64,000 nucleotides of DNA from G963666935 sp963666935 (lineage in GTDB: Bacteria; Bacillota; Clostridia; Christensenellales; CAG-138), in contig OY762936.1 in assembly GCA_963666935.1 (NCBI GenBank), positions 1,302,001-1,366,000 on the forward strand, read 5' to 3'. This document shows positions 44,539 through 53,853 of the stretch, in pieces. How positions within the stretch are numbered: the first letter of the stretch is position 1; each line of letters opens with the position of its first letter. Below the pieces are notes generated by a model. That model saw only the letters and a list, made by a program, of their open reading frames with translations, did no database searches and was not told the origin of the DNA. The translations under genes and the position numbers were made by a program.

Positions 44539-44562
44539 TCGTGATGAGATGGAGGCTTGATT

Positions 44563-45249
44563 ATGTGCATACGTGATAACTACTTTTGTATTTTGGAAGG
44601 CATGGCGGACGCTTGCGCTAAGGCTAACCGCCGGATGGAGGACGTTGAGCTGGTTGCGGTTACAAAATTCATACCGGTGGAGCGGATCGATGAGGCGGTG
44701 AAACTGGGCATAAAGAGCGTGGGGGAAAACCGGGTTCAGGAGCTTAGGGAAAAGCTGGAGTATTTCAATGCGCAGGATTTAAATGTGCATTTGATTGGAC
44801 AACTGCAAACAAATAAGGTAAAATATGTAATAGGCAAGGTCAAGCTGATCCAGTCCGTGGATCGGGAAGAATTGGCTGCGGAAATCAGCCGCCTTGCGGT
44901 GCGAAACGGCGTCGTGCAGGATGTGCTCGTTGAGGTGAACATCGGCGACGAATCGCAAAAGGGCGGTGTTCCGGTTTCGGAACTTTCGCATTTTCTACAG
45001 TTGATGTCCGGCATGCCCAATGTGAACACAAAGGGGCTGATGTGCATTCCGCCTGCAGTGGGTGCCGACGAAGCACGTCCCTACTTTGCGAAGATGCGCA
45101 AGCTTTTCGACGATTTGGGAAGGGCAAACCTTTCAAACGTGGAGATGCGGGTGCTTTCCATGGGTATGAGCGGGGATTATACAGCCGCAATTCAGGAGGG
45201 CGCAACGATGGTCCGAGTGGGAACGGCGCTGTTCGGAGCGCGCAAGTGA
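44563..45249 (+). CDS. YggS/YlmE-family PLP homeostasis protein
   Basis: PLP-binding protein (PLPBP) maintaining vitamin B6 and amino-acid balance. From ATG 44563 (GGAGG 7 nt upstream) it is 228 residues: VAVTKF with the PLP Lys35, GENRVQEL, HLIGQLQTNKVKYV and MGMSGDYTAAIQEGATMVRVG. TIM-barrel fold without known catalytic activity. Stands upstream of sepF as in most Firmicutes. Confidence 0.94.
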   Translation: MCIRDNYFCILEGMADACAKANRRMEDVELVAVTKFIPVERIDEAVKLGIKSVGENRVQELREKLEYFNAQDLNVHLIGQLQTNKVKYVIGKVKLIQSVDREELAAEISRLAVRNGVVQDVLVEVNIGDESQKGGVPVSELSHFLQLMSGMPNVNTKGLMCIPPAVGADEARPYFAKMRKLFDDLGRANLSNVEMRVLSMGMSGDYTAAIQEGATMVRVGTALFGARK

Positions 45250-45367
45250 AGCGGCAGCGGAGCGGGCGTAGATAGATAGAAGCCTGACCGTAGATGGAAA
45301 AAGGCAAATGCAGTGTTTTCTCCAAGCGCCAAGTTAAAATTATTTTAATGAATTGGAGGAAAAAAGC

Positions 45368-45811
45368 ATGGCAGGAATTTTGGACAAGCTCATGGGATTT
45401 ATCGGTTTTGAGGAAGTGGATGAAGGGTACGAAGAGGATTACTTTGACGGCCCTACTGCGGAAGATACCGATCATGTTTTAAACCTGAGCAATCGCGGCA
45501 GGAAAAAAGCCGCCGGCAGCAATGTGGTAAGCCTTCCCACCGTGGCGCAGAACAAGATGATCGTCTACCATCCTGTAAGCTATGAGGATACGCAGAACAT
45601 CATCGACAATCTGAAAGCCCGTAAACCCGTTATCGTCAACATGGAAGAGCTTGAGATCGATTGTGCCCAGCGCATACTGGACTTTATGGCAGGCGCAATT
45701 TACGCGCTCAACGGCACGATCTACAAGATCTCCCGGGGTATTTTCGTCGTGGCACCCGCGAACTACGATGTAATCGGCAACGAAGAAAGTGATTCTGTTG
45801 GCGTAATGTAA
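45368..45811 (+). CDS. sepF: Cell division protein SepF
   Basis: FtsZ-binding septum protein with N-terminal amphipathic membrane helix. From ATG 45368 (GGAGG 8 nt upstream) it is 147 residues: MAGILDKLMGFIGF helix, an acidic linker, then the SepF core (NIIDNLKARKPVIVNMEEL, AQRILDFMAGAIYALNG). In the 118-nt gap before it, TTAAAA TTA TTTTAA forms a small palindrome at the likely -10 region. Confidence 0.95.
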   Translation: MAGILDKLMGFIGFEEVDEGYEEDYFDGPTAEDTDHVLNLSNRGRKKAAGSNVVSLPTVAQNKMIVYHPVSYEDTQNIIDNLKARKPVIVNMEELEIDCAQRILDFMAGAIYALNGTIYKISRGIFVVAPANYDVIGNEESDSVGVM

Positions 45812-45828
45812 TGGCCGCATTGAAACCA

Positions 45829-45864
45829 AAGGATACGGAGCCGTTTTTGCGGCTCCGTATCCTT
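45829..45864. other. Perfect 15-bp hairpin between sepF and divIVA-like gene
   Basis: 45829-45843 (AAGGATACGGAGCCG) is fully complementary to 45850-45864, with loop TTTTTG. No T-run follows on either strand, so it does not look like a standard terminator; possibly an RNA processing or stability element. Confidence 0.75.
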
Positions 45865-45883
45865 AAGGCGAGGGGAACGCAAT

Positions 45884-46090
45884 ATGAAGAAGCAGGATAT
45901 TATTCAAAAACAATTCAGCCGCGCTTTTCGTGGGTATGAAATCGGCGAAGTGGACGCGTTTCTGGATGAAGTCATCCGGGATATGGAACGGATCGAGCAG
46001 GATATGCAGCTGATGAAGCTGAAGAACAAAATGCTTCAGGAGCAAATCGACAAGCTGACCGCAAAAGCGACGGATTCCATAGAAGAATAG
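45884..46090 (+). CDS. Short DivIVA-domain protein
   Basis: A 68-residue protein with the DivIVA N-terminal signature: DIIQKQFSRAFRGYEIGEVDAFLDEV, followed by one coiled-coil stretch (residues 33-62). Full DivIVA and GpsB are longer, so this is a minimal form that could target the septum or poles, or regulate another division protein. Position after sepF matches the usual site of divIVA. SD GAGGGG 8 nt upstream of ATG. Confidence 0.85.
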   Translation: MKKQDIIQKQFSRAFRGYEIGEVDAFLDEVIRDMERIEQDMQLMKLKNKMLQEQIDKLTAKATDSIEE

Positions 46091-46105
46091 ATCATAATGC
46101 TCCGC

Positions 46106-46142
46106 AGGCGGACGTGAAGGACACGTCCGCCTCTTATTTTTT
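46106..46142 (+). terminator. Terminator after divIVA-like gene
   Basis: AGGCGGACGTG (46106-46116), 5-nt loop, CACGTCCGCCT (46122-46132), then CTTATTTTTT. Confidence 0.92.
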
Positions 46143-46191
46143 GGGTGCATAACGGCCATACTAAATCGAAAAAGACGATTCGGAGGCAATA

Positions 46192-49100
46192 ATGCAGCCA
46201 AACAGGACATACAGCGGATTGAGAGACGTCTACCTTTCGGCGGATGGAATGCGGGAACAGGCGGCAGTTTTGGCTGCCATGAACGTTCGGCGGGGGAAAA
46301 CGACGTTTCCTAAAATCGGTGGAGAAAAAAAGATCTTCGCAAGCGTTTGTCGCGGGATTGAGCGGGAGCTGCTTTCGGGCAGAGAGCTGAGCCGGGCCAT
46401 GGAGCTATTCTACGATGACTTCTATATCGCAGAAAAGGCTATAATTCAGCTGGAAAATTCACAATACAAGCGGCTGCCTGTAATGGCGGAGGGCACCTTT
46501 GCGGGGCTGCCCCGGGTATATGCCATTTCCCTTTCCATCGTGGGGCATCGGGACGGCAGGGTGGACGAAGGCATTTTGGAGAAATACCTGGGCAGTTTTC
46601 AACAGCGCACGCCGCTTTCTATGGCGGAGCTCTGGGCGTTGCCGGATATGCTTCGGACGGCGCTGATCAAGCTCATTTGTATAGAAAGCGCCGGCGGCAT
46701 GGAGCGCATTCGACAGTGCGCGGCGGCGGAGGACGCCACGGACCAGCTTTTGAAAGCAAAAGACCGGGGAAGGCGCGCTGTGGTGCTGGAAAAACTGGCG
46801 CTGCCCGGGCGAATGGCCTTTACCGAGCGGCTTTGCTCCTTGCTCCTTGAACGCGACGGGCAGGAAGTGATCAGGGAGATTGGGCAAAAATTGGGCGTGG
46901 GGGATATGGATTTAGAGTGTATCTGCGTTTCCTGCCGGGAAGATGAAAACCTTTCCCAAATGCGTATGGGCAACGCACTGCGGAGTCTTTCGACGCTGGA
47001 CGCTACGGATTACCAGAGTGCCTTTGAAAAATACAGTCGGGTGCACGAGGAATTGATGCGGGATCAAACCTATCCCCAGATGGACGAAAAAAGCCGCGCC
47101 TATTACAGGGACTGCGTGGAAAGAATTTCCACCCGGCTCTCCGTAGCTGAGCCGGTGGCCGCACGGCAGGCGGCGGAGCTGGCATTGGGCCGGGAAGGGA
47201 AGCGGGGCGAAGCGGGATATTACCTCTATTTGGAAGGAATGGAGGAGCTTTTTACCAGGCTGCGTCCGGACAGGCGTTTTGCCATCCGCAAAGACGGGGA
47301 AAAACTGGCGGGCTTTCTTTTTTTGCAGGCGGCTATCGCCGCGCTGTTGATCTATTTTGCCGCCTGGGGGGGTGCTGCCGATTTGATTTTGGCACTGTTT
47401 CCGGCATGGAGCATCGGCGCAGTGATCTCCGTCCGGCTTTATTTGCGCGCCGCATCTCCGCATATGATTCCAAGATTGAAGCTGGAGGATGGCGTACCGC
47501 TTACAATCGTAACCATCCCCGTATTGCTCATTGGCGAGCGGGAAATACGAGATGCCGTTACGCAGATGGAAAATCACTTTCTTGCCAGCCGCACGGGAAA
47601 TTGCCTGTATACGCTGCTGGGAGATTTCCCAGATTCGGATGCCGAAGAGCGAAGCGAAGAGGCGGGGCTGCTTCGGCTTGGGAAAAAGCTGGTGCGGGCG
47701 CTTAATGAAAAGTATTCCCAAGGCGGCGAGGACTTATTTTTTTACTTGCACAGAAAACGCGTCTACAATGAGCACGACAAGGTTTACATGGGCCGGGAGC
47801 GCAAGCGCGGCGCGTTGGGGGATTTGGTGGAGCTCTTGGTTTCCGGTCAGGAGGAGCCATTCCTTCTGCTGAGCGGGAAACTACCAAAGGGAATTCGCTA
47901 CTGTGTGACGCTGGACGCGGACACGGTAATGCCGCCGGAGGCACTCAAAAAGCTCATCGGCGCTATGGTGCATCCTCTTTCGGAGCCGGAGTTGGAGGGC
48001 GGCGTGGTAAAGCGCGGATACGGCATTATTTCGCCCCGGATGAGCCCCCTGCCTTCCGGTGCGGCAAAGAGCAGGTTTGCCCGACTCTTTTCGGGTGACT
48101 GCGGCATGGGCACCTATTTCCCGGTTTCAGGCGAGTTTTATCAGGACGTGTTCGGCACGGGCCTGTTCGGGGGGAAAGGGATTTTCAGTGTGAAAGCGTT
48201 TCATGAAGCAGGAATGCCTTGGATTCCGGACAACACGGTGCTTAGCCACGACATGCTGGAAGGTTGTTTCCTCCGGGCGGGATTTGCCGGAGACGTGGTG
48301 CTTTATGACAGCGAGCCGTCCTCTTTCTTATCCTGGTGGAAGCGCCAGCACCGATGGGCCAGAGGGGACTGGCAGCTGGTACCCTTTTTGTTTCAGGGTA
48401 TTAAAGTTGCGGATGGTTCCATTCGTTCCAACCCACTTTCGCTGCTGTCCCGGTATAAAATCTTGGATAATCTCCGGCGCAGCCTGCTGCCGGGTGCAAT
48501 TCTATATGCGTTTGTACTGGTGCCGCTTACCGGGATTGGCTGGCATTTCTACCTTTCGCTCTTCGCGCTGCTGGAAGGATTGGGGCCGGATTTGCTGACG
48601 CTGCCTTTTCAAATGGCGTTTTCTAAAAACAAAAACCCTTTGGGCATGTTGGTGGATAGGGGAATCCCGCTCTACCGCGTACTGATTGAGGCAATGACAC
48701 TACCGTTTTCCGCGCTGGCCCATTCCAGCGCCCGGAATCTGTCCCTGTACCGCATGCTGATAACCCGGCGAAAAATGCTTCAGTGGCAAACGGCGGCACA
48801 AGCGGCAAAAAAGCCTAAAAGCATACTGAGTTATTACAGGGCACTTTATAGTCAGGTGATTTACGGTGGAATTATGGTGTTTCTCCTGTTTATCGTGCGG
48901 AGGCCGGCTTATGCGGCGATATTTGCCGCCCTGTGGCTGGCGGCGCCCGCTGTTGTGATGGTGCTGGATAGGAAAAAGCGGGAATATCGGCTGAATCGGG
49001 AGCAGGAGGAGCTTCTGCTGGAGATTGCAAACAGGACATGGAAGTTTTTTGAAGAATTCTCAAACGAAAAGTCATCCTTTCTGCCTCCGGATAACTTTCA

Positions 49101-52100
49101 AGAGTTCCCTTATAGGCCGCCGGTGCCCAATACCTCTCCCACAAACATTGGCATGGGATATATGGCCTGCCTGTGCGCCCATGATCTGGAACTGATCGAC
49201 GGCAAAGAGATGTGCGCGCGCATGGAGCGCATGACGGATGCGGTAGAACGGATGGAAAAATGGAACGGGCACTTGTATAACTGGTACCGAACGGACAGCC
49301 TGTGCGTTTTGCGTCCTGCCTATGTATCCTCCGTGGACAGCGGAAATTTTGCGGCTTGTCTGCTTTGTGCGGCGGAAGGCCTTATTGAGCTGGATATGCC
49401 GGAGGGGGAGAGGCTGGCCCAGCGGCTGAGAAGCTTGGTTGGCGCCATGGACTTTGATGCTCTGTATGACCGAAGCCGGAAACTCTTTTATATCGGCTTT
49501 GACCCTGAGTCGGACAGCCTCTCTAAGGCCTGGTACGACCTTTTGGCGTCGGAGGCGAGGACTACGGGGCTGGTGGCAACGGCGCTGGGTCAGGCGAAAG
49601 GCAACTGGTTTAGCCTGAGCCGCATGATGGTCCCCGTATCGGGTCGGACACTGGTAAGCTGGGGAGGAACCATGTTTGAATACCTGATGCCGGCACTCTT
49701 TACAGGGATGGTTCCCTATACGCTCCTTTGGGAGAGTTGCCGGGGCGCTGTGCGGGCGCAGATGCAGGGAGGCGGACTTTGGGGCGTATCGGAATCCGGT
49801 TACTATGCCTTTGACCGGGCCATGTACTATCAGTATCGGGCATTCGGGATTCCAAAGCTTTCGCTGACCGCAAGGCAAAAAGAGCGGGTTATTTCCCCTT
49901 ATTCCACTCTGCTGGCATTGATGATCTTTCGACAGGCTGCTTTAGACAATCTTACTTCCCTTTGCAAGCACGGGGCTTTGGGGGAATACGGCATGTATGA
50001 GGCGCTGGACTTTCATAAGCCCCGGGTGCAGGAAGGCAGAGAATATGAGATGGTGCAGAGCTATATGGCGCATCATCAGGGCATGGGACTGTGTGCACTG
50101 ACCAATGTCCTTAAAGACAATGTGTTGGTGAAGCGGTTCCTCTCGGTGCCGGAAGTGCGGGCGGTGAAGGTACTGCTGGAGGAAAAACCGCCCCAGCGGG
50201 CGATTTTAATCCGGGAACTACAGCATTCGGGGAACGGCGAGAAGAAGCGCACAATGCGGCACGCGAAGCCGCGGCGAATTTTGGGGCAGTATAAGGTTCC
50301 TGAAACGCAGCTTTTAAGCAACGGCAGCTATACTGTGTTTGTTACGGATTCCGGGAAGGGATTTTCCAAGCGCGGCGATATCATGCTTACGCGATTCCGG
50401 CCGGATCTTGCCCAAGATAGCGGAATACACATCCTACTCCGGCATGGCAGCGAGGTTATGGACGTCTGCGAGGGCGGCGAGTGCATCCTCCATATTTACA
50501 AGGCAGAATTTTTGCAGAGGATGGGATTCATTTCCTGTAAAACTGAGATCTGCGTATCCGCCCGCCACGAAGCGGAACTTCGTTCCGTGACGGTGACAAA
50601 CCATGCGCAGGAGGCGCAGACGCTGGAGTTGGGAGCTTTTTTTGACGTTTGCCTCACGGACCAGGCGGATGATCTGTCTTCCGGCATTACAAAGCTTACC
50701 ATTGAAGCAAAAGAGGAAAACGGAGTGTTGTATTTCAAAAAGCGGCCGAAGCCCGGCGAAGAGGAACGCTGTTTGTTCCTGCAGCTTACGGGCGCAACAC
50801 CCCGCTACCTTTCGGATCGGCTTTCCGCACAGGGCAGAGGACGTTCTTTGAAAGAAGCCATGTTGCAGCCGGTGGGTGGGGAAGTGAAGGCTGCGCCCAT
50901 CGATCCTTTTGCGGCCGCACGGTCGGTGTTTATGTTAAACCCCGGAGAGACCGCAGTGCTCAATGTGATAGTAGGGTACGCCAATGGGCTGAAAAGGGCG
51001 GCGGCCGTGGCCGAAGAGGCGGCATCCGAACGTGCAGATTGCTTTGACCTTGCGTGGGCGCACGCCGCCAGCGCACTGCGGATGGAAAAGGTGGATGAGG
51101 GAAAGGCGGAGCTTTTTGAGCGCATCATCGCCAGAATAGCTTTGGGCATCCCCGAAAAACCCAGAGATGGGAAAAAGGACAGCATCGGTATACGGGGCAT
51201 ATGGGAGCTGGGTATCTCCGGGGACGATCCTATTACCTTGATTTCCGTGGGCTACCTGACGGAACTGCGCATGGCCCGCACAACTGTTGCCGTACAGGCT
51301 TATGCCGCCGCCCGGGGGATCAAAAACGATCTGGTGATTCTGGGCACCTATCCCAACGAGTATCGGAACGAAATGCGGACACGGCTTTTTGAGATGGCGG
51401 CCTCGCGGCCTGGCGTGCATCTGATTAATCGGTACGATATCAACGCGGCGCAGGAAGCACTGCTATTTGCCGCGGCGACTGTGGTCATGGATACCTCCGT
51501 AAGCCCGGATCGGCAGTTCATGCCCCAAAGGGTGCAGGAAAAGGCCCAGTTAACGCCTTCGCACCGGGAGGAGCTGATTTTGCAGGAAGAGAAGCTGCTC
51601 TTCGACAACGGGCTGGGCGGCTTCCGTCAAAACGGAGAGTATGTAATCATGCTGGGCAAAGGAGAATGTACGCCGTTGCCCTGGAGTAACATCATGGCCA
51701 ACGATAAATTCGGTACGCTGGTTACGGAAAGCGGCGGAGGCTATACTTGGTACCAAAACAGCAGAGAAAACAAGCTCACGCCCTGGCGGCATGCCCCAAT
51801 TACCGACCCGCCTTCCGAGATGCTGTATCTGGAAGATGTGGAGGATGGCACGCTTTGGTCTGTGGCAGCAGGCAAGTTTCAGGGAGGGGCGGTCAAAGTA
51901 TGCCATGGGTATGGATACACCCGTTTTACCACCGGCGCTGAAGGACTTTTATCGGAGCTGACGGTATTCGCGGACGCAGAGGAATCGAAAAAGTATCTGC
52001 TGCTCTGTGTGAAAAATTCTATGTTACGCAAGCGCAGGCTGAAGGCGACCTATGCCCTTCAGTGGGTGCTGGGTGATTTCCCGCACCCCGAATCGGTGTA

Positions 52101-53850
52101 CACGTGGGAGGAAGACGGCCGGCTATGTGCGGACAACCTTCGCTACTGCAGCGAGGACGGCTACGCCTTTTTGGAATGCAGCGAGGAGGCGGAGTCCACG
52201 TCGGAGCGCGGGGAGAAGGCGCTGCAGGGGGAGCCCGGGCTGGCGTTTTCGGAAACTCATGGGTTGGGGTCTGCAACGAGTGCGCTGCGAGCGGAACTGG
52301 AGCTCCGGCCGGGCGAAACTAAAAAAATCGCGTTTTCTTTAGGCTGGGCTTTGGAGGATGAGTATAAGCCCCTAAAGGTGGAATGGGTAGAGGAGCGGCT
52401 TGAGCAAGTGCAGGTGGTTTGGAAAAAGCGGCTGGGGTGCATTCAGGTGCATACCCCAAATGCCTCCATGGATATGCTGCTTAACGGCAGGCTTTCCTAC
52501 CAGACTTGGGCTTCCCGGATTCTCTCTCGCACCGCATACTACCAGTGCGGCGGCGCCATCGGCTTTCGGGATCAGCTTCAGGATATGCTATCTATTATGC
52601 ACGCCGATTCTGGCCGGGCCCGGGCGCATATCCTCTTATGTGCGCAGCGGCAGTTTAAGGCAGGGGATGTGCTCCACTGGTGGCATGAGCCCATCCGCGG
52701 CGTGCGGACCCGGGTGCAGGACGATAAGCTGTTCCTGCCCTATGTGACGACCGAATATGTGCAGATTACCGGCGATGTGGGTATCTGGGAGGAGCAGGTT
52801 CCCTATTTAAAGGATCGGGAGATTCCGGAGGGGAAAAAAGATCTCTATGAGCATATGGAGCTTTCCAATAAGAAAGAATCTCTCTACCAGCATTGTACCC
52901 GGGCAATCGACAGTATAAAGCTTGGCAGCCACGGCTTGCCCCTGATGCAAGGGGGAGATTGGAACGATGGTATGGAGCTGGTGGGAAAAGACGGGGGAGA
53001 AAGCGTGTGGCTGGGATGGTTCTACCTGAAAGTTTTAGAACGGTTTGATGCAGCCATGCCAAACGAAAGAAATTATAAGGAACAGATCGGCGCGCTGAAA
53101 AAAGCGCTGGAAGAGGCATGGGACGGTGCCTGGTACCGCCGGGCGTACTTCGGGGACGGAACGCCCTTGGGTTCCCGGGGAAATACCCAGTGCGCCATTG
53201 ACTGCATCTCCCAGTGCTGGGCGGCCATCTGCGGCGGTGAAAAGGCAGCGGAGGCCATGGATGCCGTGGCGGGCATGCTGCTGGACGAACAGAACGGCAT
53301 ATTAAAGCTGTTGTCCCCGCCCTTTTCGGATGAGCAGGAGACCCACCCCGTGGGCTATATTTCCGCCTACCTTCCCGGCGTGCGGGAAAATGGCGGGCAG
53401 TATAGCCATGCGGCGGCATGGGCAGTGCTGGCCTGCTGCCACCTTGGCAGGGCGGCGCAGGCTCAGCGGTTTTTCGATTTAATGAACCCTATCGAGCATG
53501 CGCTTACCCGAACGCAGACGATGAAATACAAGGCGGAGCCGTATGCATTGGCGGGGGATACCTATGCGCTGGAAAATGTGGGCCGGGGCGGCTGGAGCTG
53601 GTATACCGGCGCTGCGGCCTGGCTCTATAAGACGGGGCTGGAGGAGATGCTGGGGATTAAAAAACGGGGGGACACGCTGGAAATTTCGCCTTGTACCATC
53701 TACGAATCCTATACCGTGGAATACCGGTATAAAAGCACTCTGTACCGCATCCGGCTCCGACGGGAGCACGGGGCGGAGGAAAATAAAAAGAAAACCATAC
53801 TGCTCACGGACGACGGGCTTGTGCACGAGGTGGATTTGCTGTACAGTTAA
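46192..53850 (+). CDS. Cyclic beta-1,2-glucan synthase-like protein (GT84/GH189-like/GH94)
   Basis: One 2,552-residue polypeptide with the domain order of NdvB/Cgs. An N-terminal region (1-365) is followed by membrane helices (about 372-425), a GT84-like glycosyltransferase with DAD at 575-577 and QHRW at 719-722, more helices (about 765-800 and 890-925), a glucoamylase-like transglycosylase domain (about 940-1320, MGYMACLCAHDLELI) of the kind now placed in GH189, and C-terminal GH94 phosphorylase-type domains with GGDWNDGM at 2255-2261 and NGGQYSHAAAW. Known Cgs enzymes polymerise UDP-glucose to beta-1,2-glucan, then cyclise and trim it. Product here may be cyclic or linear. Length is somewhat below proteobacterial NdvB (about 2,800). 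SD GGAGG 6 nt before ATG. YgiQ-like gene follows by 3 nt. Confidence 0.9.
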   Translation: MQPNRTYSGLRDVYLSADGMREQAAVLAAMNVRRGKTTFPKIGGEKKIFASVCRGIERELLSGRELSRAMELFYDDFYIAEKAIIQLENSQYKRLPVMAEGTFAGLPRVYAISLSIVGHRDGRVDEGILEKYLGSFQQRTPLSMAELWALPDMLRTALIKLICIESAGGMERIRQCAAAEDATDQLLKAKDRGRRAVVLEKLALPGRMAFTERLCSLLLERDGQEVIREIGQKLGVGDMDLECICVSCREDENLSQMRMGNALRSLSTLDATDYQSAFEKYSRVHEELMRDQTYPQMDEKSRAYYRDCVERISTRLSVAEPVAARQAAELALGREGKRGEAGYYLYLEGMEELFTRLRPDRRFAIRKDGEKLAGFLFLQAAIAALLIYFAAWGGAADLILALFPAWSIGAVISVRLYLRAASPHMIPRLKLEDGVPLTIVTIPVLLIGEREIRDAVTQMENHFLASRTGNCLYTLLGDFPDSDAEERSEEAGLLRLGKKLVRALNEKYSQGGEDLFFYLHRKRVYNEHDKVYMGRERKRGALGDLVELLVSGQEEPFLLLSGKLPKGIRYCVTLDADTVMPPEALKKLIGAMVHPLSEPELEGGVVKRGYGIISPRMSPLPSGAAKSRFARLFSGDCGMGTYFPVSGEFYQDVFGTGLFGGKGIFSVKAFHEAGMPWIPDNTVLSHDMLEGCFLRAGFAGDVVLYDSEPSSFLSWWKRQHRWARGDWQLVPFLFQGIKVADGSIRSNPLSLLSRYKILDNLRRSLLPGAILYAFVLVPLTGIGWHFYLSLFALLEGLGPDLLTLPFQMAFSKNKNPLGMLVDRGIPLYRVLIEAMTLPFSALAHSSARNLSLYRMLITRRKMLQWQTAAQAAKKPKSILSYYRALYSQVIYGGIMVFLLFIVRRPAYAAIFAALWLAAPAVVMVLDRKKREYRLNREQEELLLEIANRTWKFFEEFSNEKSSFLPPDNFQEFPYRPPVPNTSPTNIGMGYMACLCAHDLELIDGKEMCARMERMTDAVERMEKWNGHLYNWYRTDSLCVLRPAYVSSVDSGNFAACLLCAAEGLIELDMPEGERLAQRLRSLVGAMDFDALYDRSRKLFYIGFDPESDSLSKAWYDLLASEARTTGLVATALGQAKGNWFSLSRMMVPVSGRTLVSWGGTMFEYLMPALFTGMVPYTLLWESCRGAVRAQMQGGGLWGVSESGYYAFDRAMYYQYRAFGIPKLSLTARQKERVISPYSTLLALMIFRQAALDNLTSLCKHGALGEYGMYEALDFHKPRVQEGREYEMVQSYMAHHQGMGLCALTNVLKDNVLVKRFLSVPEVRAVKVLLEEKPPQRAILIRELQHSGNGEKKRTMRHAKPRRILGQYKVPETQLLSNGSYTVFVTDSGKGFSKRGDIMLTRFRPDLAQDSGIHILLRHGSEVMDVCEGGECILHIYKAEFLQRMGFISCKTEICVSARHEAELRSVTVTNHAQEAQTLELGAFFDVCLTDQADDLSSGITKLTIEAKEENGVLYFKKRPKPGEEERCLFLQLTGATPRYLSDRLSAQGRGRSLKEAMLQPVGGEVKAAPIDPFAAARSVFMLNPGETAVLNVIVGYANGLKRAAAVAEEAASERADCFDLAWAHAASALRMEKVDEGKAELFERIIARIALGIPEKPRDGKKDSIGIRGIWELGISGDDPITLISVGYLTELRMARTTVAVQAYAAARGIKNDLVILGTYPNEYRNEMRTRLFEMAASRPGVHLINRYDINAAQEALLFAAATVVMDTSVSPDRQFMPQRVQEKAQLTPSHREELILQEEKLLFDNGLGGFRQNGEYVIMLGKGECTPLPWSNIMANDKFGTLVTESGGGYTWYQNSRENKLTPWRHAPITDPPSEMLYLEDVEDGTLWSVAAGKFQGGAVKVCHGYGYTRFTTGAEGLLSELTVFADAEESKKYLLLCVKNSMLRKRRLKATYALQWVLGDFPHPESVYTWEEDGRLCADNLRYCSEDGYAFLECSEEAESTSERGEKALQGEPGLAFSETHGLGSATSALRAELELRPGETKKIAFSLGWALEDEYKPLKVEWVEERLEQVQVVWKKRLGCIQVHTPNASMDMLLNGRLSYQTWASRILSRTAYYQCGGAIGFRDQLQDMLSIMHADSGRARAHILLCAQRQFKAGDVLHWWHEPIRGVRTRVQDDKLFLPYVTTEYVQITGDVGIWEEQVPYLKDREIPEGKKDLYEHMELSNKKESLYQHCTRAIDSIKLGSHGLPLMQGGDWNDGMELVGKDGGESVWLGWFYLKVLERFDAAMPNERNYKEQIGALKKALEEAWDGAWYRRAYFGDGTPLGSRGNTQCAIDCISQCWAAICGGEKAAEAMDAVAGMLLDEQNGILKLLSPPFSDEQETHPVGYISAYLPGVRENGGQYSHAAAWAVLACCHLGRAAQAQRFFDLMNPIEHALTRTQTMKYKAEPYALAGDTYALENVGRGGWSWYTGAAAWLYKTGLEEMLGIKKRGDTLEISPCTIYESYTVEYRYKSTLYRIRLRREHGAEENKKKTILLTDDGLVHEVDLLYS

Positions 53851-53853
53851 GTC

